Of a stretch of DNA of 64,000 nucleotides, positions 25,218 to 32,523 are shown piece by piece. The first letter of the stretch is position 1. Each line of letters opens with the position of its first letter. The translations under genes and the position numbers were made by a program. Below the pieces are notes generated by a model. That model did not search any database. It was not told the origin of the DNA and saw only the letters and a program-made list of their open reading frames with translations. Source of the stretch: DASRIA01 sp963724065 (GTDB lineage Bacteria; Actinomycetota; Thermoleophilia; Solirubrobacterales; JBBDJG01); assembly GCA_963724065.1 (NCBI GenBank), contig CAVRTB010000001.1, positions 434,001 to 498,000 on the forward strand. The letters run 5' to 3'.

Positions 25218-26402
25218 ATGCAGAACGGCACAGGGCGGGAAGTTGTCATCGTCGAGGCAGCGCGGACGCCGATCGGGCGCGGTCACCCCGAGAAGGGGTA
25301 CTACAAGAACACGCACCCGAACGCGATCCTGGCAGAGGCGTTCAAGGCCGTCGTCGAGCGCGCCGGCATCCCCGGCGGCGACGTCGAGGACGTGATCACC
25401 GGTTGCGTACAGCAGATCGGAGAGCAGGCCTTCAACGTCGGCCGCAACGCATGGCTGCAGGCCGGGCTCCCGATGGAGACCCCCGCCACGACGGTCGACC
25501 GCCAGTGCGGGTCGGCCCAGCAGGCCGTCAACTTCGGCGCGGCGCTGGTCGGCGCCGGCGTCCACGACGTCGTGATCGGCGGTGGCGTCGAGCACATGGG
25601 CCATATCCCCATGGGGGTGACGTTCAACTTCGTCGACCAGGTCGGCTCCCCATGGCCCGAGGAGCTGATGGCGCGCTACAACCTCGTGCCGCAGGGCATC
25701 TCGGCCGAGATGATCGCCGACAAGTGGGAGATCCCGCGCTCCGAGCTCGACGAGCTCGGGCTGCGCTCCCACCAGCTCGCCGCGCGGGCAACCGAAGAGG
25801 GCCGCTTCGAGCGCGAGACGATCCCGATGACCGTGCGCATGAACGGCTCCGAGGAGACGGTCGTAGCGGACCAGGGCATCCGCCCGGACACGAGCCTCGA
25901 GAAGCTCTCGCAGCTCAAGCCCGCGTTCAAGGAGGACGGCAAGGTCACCGCCGGCAACTCGAGCCAGATCTCCGACGGGGCTGCCGCGGTCCTGCTGATG
26001 ACCCGCGAGAAGGCCGACCAGTACGGACTCAAGCCTCGTGCCCGGATCCTCGACCAGACGACGGTCGGCGTGGACCCGGTGATCATGCTCACGGGCCCGA
26101 TCCCGGCCACGAAGAAGCTGCTCGAGCGCAACAGCATGAAGATCAGCGACATCGACCTCATCGAGATCAACGAGGCGTTCGCTTCGGTCGTCGCGGCCTG
26201 GCGTCGCGAGCTCGAGCCCGACATGGACCGCGTCAACGTGAACGGCGGGGCGATCGCGCTCGGCCACCCACTCGGCTCGACGGGCGCCCGCCTGATCACG
26301 ACGCTGCTGCACGAGCTCGAGCGCTCGGACAAGGAGATCGGCCTCGTGACCATGTGCTGCGGCGGAGGGCTCGGCACCGGCACCCTCATCCAGCGCGTCT
26401 GA
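25218..26402 (+). CDS. Acetyl-CoA C-acyltransferase (thiolase)
   Basis: Thiolase cleaving 3-ketoacyl-CoA with CoA to acetyl-CoA, the last step of beta-oxidation. Catalytic motifs are the nucleophile Cys in TVDRQCGSAQQAVNFGA, NEAFASVV, the His of GGAIALGHPLGSTGAR and the second Cys in MCCGGGLGTG. The frame is open to 25110 but ATG 25218 has GGAGGG 6 nt upstream and yields the standard N-terminus (VVIVEAARTPIGR), 394 aa. First gene of an operon with two acyl-CoA dehydrogenases, with a leader of about 80 nt after the operator-promoter. Confidence 0.95.
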   Translation: MQNGTGREVVIVEAARTPIGRGHPEKGYYKNTHPNAILAEAFKAVVERAGIPGGDVEDVITGCVQQIGEQAFNVGRNAWLQAGLPMETPATTVDRQCGSAQQAVNFGAALVGAGVHDVVIGGGVEHMGHIPMGVTFNFVDQVGSPWPEELMARYNLVPQGISAEMIADKWEIPRSELDELGLRSHQLAARATEEGRFERETIPMTVRMNGSEETVVADQGIRPDTSLEKLSQLKPAFKEDGKVTAGNSSQISDGAAAVLLMTREKADQYGLKPRARILDQTTVGVDPVIMLTGPIPATKKLLERNSMKISDIDLIEINEAFASVVAAWRRELEPDMDRVNVNGGAIALGHPLGSTGARLITTLLHELERSDKEIGLVTMCCGGGLGTGTLIQRV

Positions 26403-26436
26403 ACTCACAAGGACTTCTGAACGGAAGGAGGAGCCG

Positions 26437-27609
26437 ATGGACCTGACCTTGAGTCCCAGCGAGGAGGCCTTCCGCGACGAGGTGCGCGGCTGGCTGGCGG
26501 ACAATCACCCGGGCGAGCCCCCGGAGGACGACGACGAGGCCTTCGAGTTCTCGCGGCGCTGGCAGCGCAAGCTGCACGACGCGCACTGGGCCGGGTTGTC
26601 GTGGCCCAAGGAGTATGGGGGCCGCGGCGCGACTCTGATCGAGCAGGCGATCTTCTACGAGGAGATGACGCGCGCGAAGGCGCCGCGCGTGGCGAACGTG
26701 CTCGGCCTCGTGATGGGCGGCCCGGTCGTGATCACGCACGGCACCGAGGCACAGAAACAGCGCTACCTCGAGCCGATCCTCTCCGGCGAGGAGATCTGGT
26801 GCCAGGGATTCTCGGAGCCCGATGCGGGCTCGGACCTCGCGTCGCTGAAGACGCGCGCCGTGAAGCGCGACGGCGGATGGGTCGTGAGCGGCCAGAAGGT
26901 GTGGACGACGCTCGCCCACGAGGCGAAGTGGTGCATGCTCGTCGCGCGCAGCGACCCGGATGCGCCCAAGCACCAGGGCCTCACGTACTTCCTGATGGAC
27001 ATGGAGCAGGACGGCATCGAGGTGAAGCCGCTGATCCAGATCACGGGCGAGGCGGAGTTCAACGAGATCTTCATGGACGAGGTCTACATCCCCGACGAGA
27101 ACGTCGTGGGGGAGGTGGGCGGCGGCTGGGCAGTCGCGATCACGACGCTCATGAACGAGCGCGCCGGCCTTGCGTTCGCTGCGCAAACAGCGCTCCAGCA
27201 GGGCATGGCCGACGCGATCGAGCTCGCGCGCACGACCGTCCGCAACGGCGGCGTGGCCGCTGACGACCCGGTCGTGCGCGACCGGCTCGCGCAGCTGTTC
27301 ATCGAGTCCGAGATCTTCCGCGTCACCAACTACCGCGGCCTCACGAAGATCATGAAGAGCGGCGTGCCCGGTCCGGAGGGCTCGCTCGGCAAGTGGCAAT
27401 GGGCCGAGGTCAACCAGCACCTGATGGAGCTGGCATTCGAGATCGAGGGGCCCTACGCCCAGTTCGCGGACGGTTCCCGGTACTCGCTCGGCGGGGATTG
27501 GCAGTACCAGTACCTGCGCACCCGCGCGAATTCGATCGAGGGCGGGACGACGGACATTCTGCGGAACATCGTGGCGGAGCGCGTGCTCGGCCTACCCAAG
27601 CTGCGGTAA
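26437..27609 (+). CDS. Acyl-CoA dehydrogenase (first of operon pair)
   Basis: FAD enzyme introducing the alpha-beta double bond into acyl-CoA. 390 aa with the flavin-binding signature GFSEPDAGSDLASLKTRA, the segment VVSGQKVWTT and C-terminal RANSIEGGTTDILRNIVAERVLGLP, where the glycine-rich SIEGGTT loop contacts the cofactor. A perfect AAGGAGGAG ribosome site precedes ATG. The next gene encodes a divergent second dehydrogenase; in actinobacteria such pairs often form heteromeric enzymes of the FadE/ChsE type acting on unusual acyl chains such as sterol side chains. This heteromer idea is inference. Confidence 0.92.
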   Translation: MDLTLSPSEEAFRDEVRGWLADNHPGEPPEDDDEAFEFSRRWQRKLHDAHWAGLSWPKEYGGRGATLIEQAIFYEEMTRAKAPRVANVLGLVMGGPVVITHGTEAQKQRYLEPILSGEEIWCQGFSEPDAGSDLASLKTRAVKRDGGWVVSGQKVWTTLAHEAKWCMLVARSDPDAPKHQGLTYFLMDMEQDGIEVKPLIQITGEAEFNEIFMDEVYIPDENVVGEVGGGWAVAITTLMNERAGLAFAAQTALQQGMADAIELARTTVRNGGVAADDPVVRDRLAQLFIESEIFRVTNYRGLTKIMKSGVPGPEGSLGKWQWAEVNQHLMELAFEIEGPYAQFADGSRYSLGGDWQYQYLRTRANSIEGGTTDILRNIVAERVLGLPKLR

Positions 27610-27622
27610 CGGAGGGGACTAC

Positions 27623-28768
27623 GTGAACTTCGACCTGACCGATGAGCAGCAGATGCTCCAAGCCGCAGCGAGGGAGTTCCTCGCCGCGCGACTGAAGTCC
27701 GAGCGGATCCGTGATCTGGCGGAGTCCGACGACGCGTTCGACGAGGGCCTCTGGAAGCAGATGAGCGAGCTCAACTGGCCCGGGCTGATGGTGTCGGAGA
27801 AGTGGGGAGGCCAGGAACTGGGCACGATCGAGCTCGCCGTGTTGATGGAGCAGATCGGCTATGCGCTGACACCCGGCCCGATCCTCTCCAGCATGCTTGC
27901 CGCGATCGCCCTCGAGACGGCGGCGACCGATGAGCAGAAGGAGCGCTGGCTCGCGCCCCTTGCATCGGGCGAGCAGCGTGGAACGCTTGCCCTGTGGGAT
28001 GCCGGAGCAGGTTGGGCGCCGGACGACATCGCACTCGATCCCGGGAGCTCGGGCGGCGGGTACGTCCTGAGCGGCGAGAAGCTGTTCGTGCTGGATGCCG
28101 CGACGGCAGACTTCTTCATCGTCGGGGCGACCGGCGACCGGCGGTTCATCGTGGAGCGCGCCGCGGACGGCGTCACCGTTACCCCGACCCCGACGATCGA
28201 CACGACCCGCAAGCAGTACGCGGTGAGGCTCGACGGCGTCAAGGTCGGCGAGGACGCCGTGTTCGGCGGCGAGGACGCGATGGCTCCCGCGCGGACGCGC
28301 GCCTACATCGCCCTTGCAGCGGAGTTGACCGGCATCGCGCAGCGCGCGCTCGACTGGGCGGTCGACTACGCGAAGGAGCGCAAGCAGTTCGGGCGGCCGA
28401 TCGGGTCCTACCAGGCGGTCTCGCACCGTTGCGCGCAGATGCTGCTCGAGACGGAAAGCGCGCGCTCCGCTTCGTACTACGCAGCCTGGGCTGCCGACAA
28501 CGCACCGGAGACGGCGCCGCTCGCCGCGTCGATGGCCAAGGCCTACGCCTCGGACGCCGGCACGCGGGTCGCCAACGCATCGCTGCAGGTCCACGGAGGC
28601 ATCGGCTTCACTTGGGAGCACGACCTGCACCTGTGGCTCAAGCGCGCGCTTTCGGACGCCGTGATGTTCGGGGACGCGCGCTGGCACCGGGAGCGCGTCG
28701 CGCGCATGGTGATCGAGGACCGCGCCGTGATCGCGGAGCCCGCGGCGGAGCTCGCGGCCGCAAAGTAG
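27623..28768 (+). CDS. Acyl-CoA dehydrogenase (second of operon pair)
   Basis: A 381-aa acyl-CoA dehydrogenase family protein. Recognisable are the helical N-terminus FDLTDEQQMLQAAAREFLA, the middle beta domain and the C-terminal YAKERKQFGRPIGSYQAVSH plus NASLQVHGGIGFTWEHDLHL. The usual flavin motif is weaker than in the upstream gene (LALWDAGAGWAPDD instead of TEPxxGSD), as seen for the partner subunit of heteromeric dehydrogenases. GTG start has GGAGGGG 6 nt upstream and lies 13 bp after the first dehydrogenase. Confidence 0.9.
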   Translation: MNFDLTDEQQMLQAAAREFLAARLKSERIRDLAESDDAFDEGLWKQMSELNWPGLMVSEKWGGQELGTIELAVLMEQIGYALTPGPILSSMLAAIALETAATDEQKERWLAPLASGEQRGTLALWDAGAGWAPDDIALDPGSSGGGYVLSGEKLFVLDAATADFFIVGATGDRRFIVERAADGVTVTPTPTIDTTRKQYAVRLDGVKVGEDAVFGGEDAMAPARTRAYIALAAELTGIAQRALDWAVDYAKERKQFGRPIGSYQAVSHRCAQMLLETESARSASYYAAWAADNAPETAPLAASMAKAYASDAGTRVANASLQVHGGIGFTWEHDLHLWLKRALSDAVMFGDARWHRERVARMVIEDRAVIAEPAAELAAAK

Positions 28769-28771
28769 TTC

Positions 28772-29527
28772 CTAGGGCAGCCGGCCGCCGACGAACTGCG
28801 TCAGCCCCGCGAGGCGCTGGCGTATGTCGGTGAAGCCGCGGTCGCGCAGAGCCTCGACGAGCTCGTCCTGGTCGAACATGCGGATGCCGGCGGGTGCGGC
28901 GACCGCGCGCTCGAGTGCGCGCAGGGGCCCGGTGCGCCCGGCGCTCGACGTGAACAGCGCGATCCGGCCGCCGGGGGCGAGCACCCGCCGCATCTCGTCG
29001 AGCGCGCGCAGCGGCTGCGGGAACAGGTTCAGGGCGGCGAAGCAGCATGCGGCGTCGAACGAAGCGTCGCGGAAGGGGAGGGCGGCCGCGTCGGCGAACA
29101 CGAAGCAGAGGTTGTCGAAGCCGGCGGCATGTGTCTCGCGGACGGCGCGATCCAGCATCGGGCGTGACGCGTCCACCCCGACGGCGAGCCCGTCTGCTCC
29201 GACTGCGCGTGCGAAGTCACGCGTGAAGTTGCCGGGGCCACAGGCGACGTCGAGCACGCCGTCGCCGGGCCCGAGACCCATGAGCAGGCGCGCAATCCGC
29301 TTCTCGTCGGCCATGCCCGGCCCGCCGACGCCCTTCGCGACGCGACCGAGGGCCGGACGCCACCAGCGCTCGTAGATCTGCGACACGGGGCCCGCCTGCA
29401 TGAGGCTGCCGACGAGGCCGGGTTGGTCGAGGTCGCCCCGGAGCACGTCGATCAGGCCGTCGCGCACCACCGCGCGCTCGCGCTCCTCCGAGCGAAGCAG
29501 CGGCAGCGCCCGTGCGCACGGGTTCAC
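28772..29527 (-). CDS. Class I SAM-dependent methyltransferase
   Basis: A 251-aa methyltransferase of the UbiE/MenG-like type 11 group. The SAM-binding motif I is VLDVACGPGNFTRDFA, followed by VGVDASRPML, the acidic post-motif ADAAALPFRDASFDAACC and LAPGGRIALF. About 85 residues precede motif I, including a segment typical for lipid/quinone methyltransferases (QIYERWWRPALGRV). GTG 29527 overlaps the upstream gene stop by 4 nt. Substrate unknown. It is convergent with the acyl-CoA dehydrogenase, 3 bp between stops. Confidence 0.85.
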   Translation of the reverse strand: MNPCARALPLLRSEERERAVVRDGLIDVLRGDLDQPGLVGSLMQAGPVSQIYERWWRPALGRVAKGVGGPGMADEKRIARLLMGLGPGDGVLDVACGPGNFTRDFARAVGADGLAVGVDASRPMLDRAVRETHAAGFDNLCFVFADAAALPFRDASFDAACCFAALNLFPQPLRALDEMRRVLAPGGRIALFTSSAGRTGPLRALERAVAAPAGIRMFDQDELVEALRDRGFTDIRQRLAGLTQFVGGRLP

Positions 29528-29808
29528 TCTTCGCGCGACTCGAGCCGCAGGCTCGGCAGCGGCTGCTCGTGGTCCTGCACGTGGCCCTCTGCCTGGCCCT
29601 CGCGGGCGATGCGCTCGAGACGCGCGAGGCCGCGCTCGCCCTCGACTCGAGCCGGGTCTTCGGCTTCGAGGCCGGCGATCAGCCGCGCGAGACGGTCCCG
29701 CAACTGAAGCGCGAAATGCGGCGTCGCCGCGCCCACCAGCCCGCGTACGTCGTCGACCGTCACTTGATGACCGGGCGCCAGGCGGTCAGGTCGTTCAGCT
29801 CCACTCAC
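29524..29808 (-). CDS. Small conserved-looking helical protein
   Basis: A 94-aa soluble protein (TVDDVRGLVGAATPHFALQL, then ARVEGERGLARLERIAREG) with no membrane segment or known motif. GTG 29808 follows a minus-strand TACCCT box (29816-29821) by 7 nt, the leaderless pattern of this genome; GTG 29763 is an alternative giving 79 aa. It is translationally coupled to the downstream methyltransferase (GTGA overlap), so the two probably work together. Function unknown. Confidence 0.6.
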   Translation of the reverse strand: MSGAERPDRLAPGHQVTVDDVRGLVGAATPHFALQLRDRLARLIAGLEAEDPARVEGERGLARLERIAREGQAEGHVQDHEQPLPSLRLESREE

Positions 29809-29831
29809 GCGCTGAAGGGTACCCAGTGCCC

Positions 29832-31022
29832 TCAGAGATCTTCGTCGCGCACGCGCACGATCTCCGCGAGCTCGTCGATGCGCGCCTGCACGCCCAGGCT
29901 GATCGCGGACTCGTCGCCGAGGATCCACGCGTGGTTGTACACGCCTCGCACCGGGTCGAAGCGATATCCCGGCTGGATGTCGCGCAGGTACGCCTCGAGC
30001 TGGGGCGGAAGCGTGTCGGCACTCTCGAGCAGCAAGAGCGGCCCGTACTTGCCGCTGCCGCTGAGCGCGGCCGCCGCAGCCGCGTCCTGCGTGCGCTTCG
30101 CCTGCGCGAAGACGAGGCCGTGCCCGGGGTCGCGCACACCCCAGCCGAAGGTCGCGTCCGCATAGCGGGCGAACGCGATCGCGTTGGCGACGGGGGTGCG
30201 GCCCTGGATGCGCCGCACGCGGCCGAGCCGGCGCAACGATCGCTCGACCGAGGTCGAGATGACGTCACGCGGGCCGAGCAGGTAGATGCCCGGCTGCTCG
30301 TGGCGACCGAGCGCCTGCCGCGTGGCGCGCGGCAGCTCGTTGCGTTCCGTGAACAGCACGGCGTCGCCGGACTTCGCCGCCCATCCGGCCGCGGGCATCG
30401 CGTACTCCGGCCGGTCCGACGACACGATCACCACGTTCGCCGATGGCTTTCCGGCAAGGTCGGTGCGCACGGCGTCGATCCCCGCGGCCACCTTTGCCGG
30501 GTCCGCGCTCGCGATCGTGCGGCTGGGCAGGCCGTCCGGAGCGCGGGCACTGCCGACCTCGATCGCCCGCGCTCCGCCGAGCGCCTTCGCGCCGGTGGGC
30601 CGCATCGTCTCGAGCGCCGTCGAGGTGCCCTTCGAGAGCTTGTCCCCGTCGGTGAGGAGGATCGGGGCGCCCAGCGGACGTGCCATCAGCGAAGCGGCCG
30701 CGATCCCGGCGTGCCAGTCCTTCTCGTCGACGAGCGTCACCGCACGGGGTCGCGTGCCCCTCGTCTGACCTGGGAAGGCTGCTGCGGCGGTCCCCGCTGC
30801 ATCGGCGACCGGATCCTCGCCGCCGACCCGCGTCGTGTTCTTGGTCGCGAGCGCCGGGAAGCCGAGGACGGTCTGGTCCGCGGTCTTGTCCTCGAGCTGC
30901 ACCTCGAGCGGGTTGTCGTCGCCGCCGCCGCACGCCCCGATCGCGAGGATCGCCGCGAGCGCGGCTGTGGCCACGAGGGCGCGGCACGGTCGGCGAGGCG
31001 CGCCTGTGGGTGGCTGGGCCAT
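29832..31022 (-). CDS. Cell-wall-binding repeat (CWB2) lipoprotein
   Basis: A 396-aa exported lipoprotein: signal peptide with lipobox AIGAC at about residues 28-32, then CWB2-type repeats, each with an Ala/Val-rich Rossmann-like pattern: RVGGEDPVADAAGTAAAAFP, GAPILLTDGDKLS and AIEVGSARA; later GKPSANVVIVSSDRPEYAM. CWB2 repeats bind anionic wall polymers in clostridial and actinobacterial surface proteins. ATG 31022 is fixed by the signal peptide and by a TATCGT box (minus strand, 31032-31037) 9 nt upstream. The frame is open further but encodes nothing sensible. Confidence 0.82.
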   Translation of the reverse strand: MAQPPTGAPRRPCRALVATAALAAILAIGACGGGDDNPLEVQLEDKTADQTVLGFPALATKNTTRVGGEDPVADAAGTAAAAFPGQTRGTRPRAVTLVDEKDWHAGIAAASLMARPLGAPILLTDGDKLSKGTSTALETMRPTGAKALGGARAIEVGSARAPDGLPSRTIASADPAKVAAGIDAVRTDLAGKPSANVVIVSSDRPEYAMPAAGWAAKSGDAVLFTERNELPRATRQALGRHEQPGIYLLGPRDVISTSVERSLRRLGRVRRIQGRTPVANAIAFARYADATFGWGVRDPGHGLVFAQAKRTQDAAAAAALSGSGKYGPLLLLESADTLPPQLEAYLRDIQPGYRFDPVRGVYNHAWILGDESAISLGVQARIDELAEIVRVRDEDL

Positions 31023-31087
31023 CGGCGGCGGACGATAGCGCCTGCGCCAGCGCGGGCCGAAAGCTGGTTCAGGTGGGCTCGGAGGGG

Positions 31088-31118
31088 TACAATTTCCCTT
31101 GGTTGACTCGTCAGTCAA
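31088..31118 (+). promoter_or_regulatory. Promoter and operator of acyl-CoA dehydrogenase gene 31182
   Basis: A TACAAT -10 box (31088-31093) is followed directly by TTGACT-CGTC-AGTCAA (31103-31118), the same 6-4-6 dyad as at 25099-25122. Located at and just after the predicted transcription start, it is ideally placed for repression. Confidence 0.65.
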
Positions 31119-31181
31119 TCGTCGTACGGCATGGCCTCTTGGTGGCGCCATGCGGCGGCCTAGGACTTGGAGCCGGAGCGG

Positions 31182-32513
31182 ATGGACTTTCGACTCAACG
31201 ACGAGACCCTCGAATGGCAGCAGTACTGCCGGAAGTTTGCACGCGAGGTCGTGCGGCCCGCAGCTCCGCAGCATGACCGGGACGAGAGCGTCCCCTACGA
31301 GGTGATGCGCGAGGCCTACCAGTGGAAGCTCGCCGGCCTCGACTGGATCCAGTCGCTCCAGACGGACTCGGACGGCCTCAAGGGCGTTATCTACGCGGAG
31401 GAGATCCACTGGGGCTGCGCCGGCATCGCACTCGCCATCTCGGCCTCCACCCTCTGCGCGGCGGGGGTTGCTTCCTCAGGCACACCTGAGCAGATCGGGC
31501 GCTGGATTCCCGAGGTGATCGGGTCCAAAGACGACCCCAAGATCGGGGCCTACGCCGTCACCGAGCCGTCCGCGGGGTCCGACGTCAAGTCACTGCGCAC
31601 GACCGCCAAGCGCGACGGGGACGATTGGATCCTGAACGGGACCAAGACCTTCATCTCGAACGGTGGCATCGCCGATGTGACGATCGTGGTCGCGACCGTC
31701 GATCCCGAGCTCGGCCACCGCGGCCAGGCCTCCTTCATCGTCACCGGCGACAATCCGGGCCTGAAGCTCGGCCACAAGGAGTCGAAGCTCGGCATCCGCG
31801 CGTCTCAGACAGCCGAGATCGTGCTCGAGGACTGCCGCGTACCGGGCGACGCGCTCCTCGGCGGCGATGAGAAGCTCCAGCGCAAGCTCGAGCGGGCGCG
31901 CTCGGGACAGCGGTCGGGCGCGTCCAGCGCGCTGGCCACGTTCGAGATCACCCGCCCGTCGGTCGGCGCCTCCGCGCTCGGCATCGCGCAGGCGGCCTAC
32001 GAGTGGACCCTCGAGTACCTGCACGGGCGCACCGAGGAAGGTCGTCCCCTGCTGCAGGAGCAGCGGATCCAGCAGGTCCTCGCCGATGTCGCCACCGAGA
32101 TCGAAGCGGCGCGGCTGCTCGTCTGGCGCGCGGCCTGGATGGGCCGGCACGGCGTGCCGATGACAGGCGGCCAGGGCTCGATGTCGAAGCTCAAGGGCGG
32201 CGACGTGGCGATGTGGGCGACCACCGAACTGATGGACCTCGTCGGCCCGGCTGCGCAGTCGACCGAGTACCCGCTCGAGAAGTGGTTCCGCGACGCGAAG
32301 ATCTACCAGATCTTCGAGGGCACGGCCCAGATCCAGCGCCTCGTCGTTGCGCGCATGCAGACGACGGAGTACGCCGAGCGGCTCCAGTTCGCAAAGGACG
32401 TGGCGACCGAAGCGCAGGCGAACGGCAACGGCTCCGCCGTCGTCTCGCAGGCTCCCGGCAACGCTCCGTCCGAGACGCCGGCGCACGACGAGAAGCAACA
32501 GATCTCGGTTTAG
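31182..32513 (+). CDS. Acyl-CoA dehydrogenase family protein
   Basis: A 443-aa acyl-CoA dehydrogenase with the flavin signature AVTEPSAGSDVKSLRTTA, the segment WILNGTKTFISNG and C-terminal WFRDAKIYQIFEGTAQIQRL, which carries the catalytic Glu (IFEGTAQI). ATG 31182 has GGAGCGG just upstream; the longer TTG start is not needed. A TTGACT-N4-AGTCAA operator shared with the thiolase/hydroxyacyl-CoA dehydrogenase promoter puts it in the same regulon. The C-terminal 40 residues are low-complexity. Confidence 0.93.
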   Translation: MDFRLNDETLEWQQYCRKFAREVVRPAAPQHDRDESVPYEVMREAYQWKLAGLDWIQSLQTDSDGLKGVIYAEEIHWGCAGIALAISASTLCAAGVASSGTPEQIGRWIPEVIGSKDDPKIGAYAVTEPSAGSDVKSLRTTAKRDGDDWILNGTKTFISNGGIADVTIVVATVDPELGHRGQASFIVTGDNPGLKLGHKESKLGIRASQTAEIVLEDCRVPGDALLGGDEKLQRKLERARSGQRSGASSALATFEITRPSVGASALGIAQAAYEWTLEYLHGRTEEGRPLLQEQRIQQVLADVATEIEAARLLVWRAAWMGRHGVPMTGGQGSMSKLKGGDVAMWATTELMDLVGPAAQSTEYPLEKWFRDAKIYQIFEGTAQIQRLVVARMQTTEYAERLQFAKDVATEAQANGNGSAVVSQAPGNAPSETPAHDEKQQISV

Positions 32514-32523
32514 CCGACAGTCG

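Noticed and set aside
31022..31409. N-terminal extension of the CWB2 lipoprotein
   Set aside because: It overlaps the acyl-CoA dehydrogenase gene in antisense and would place the lipoprotein signal internally.
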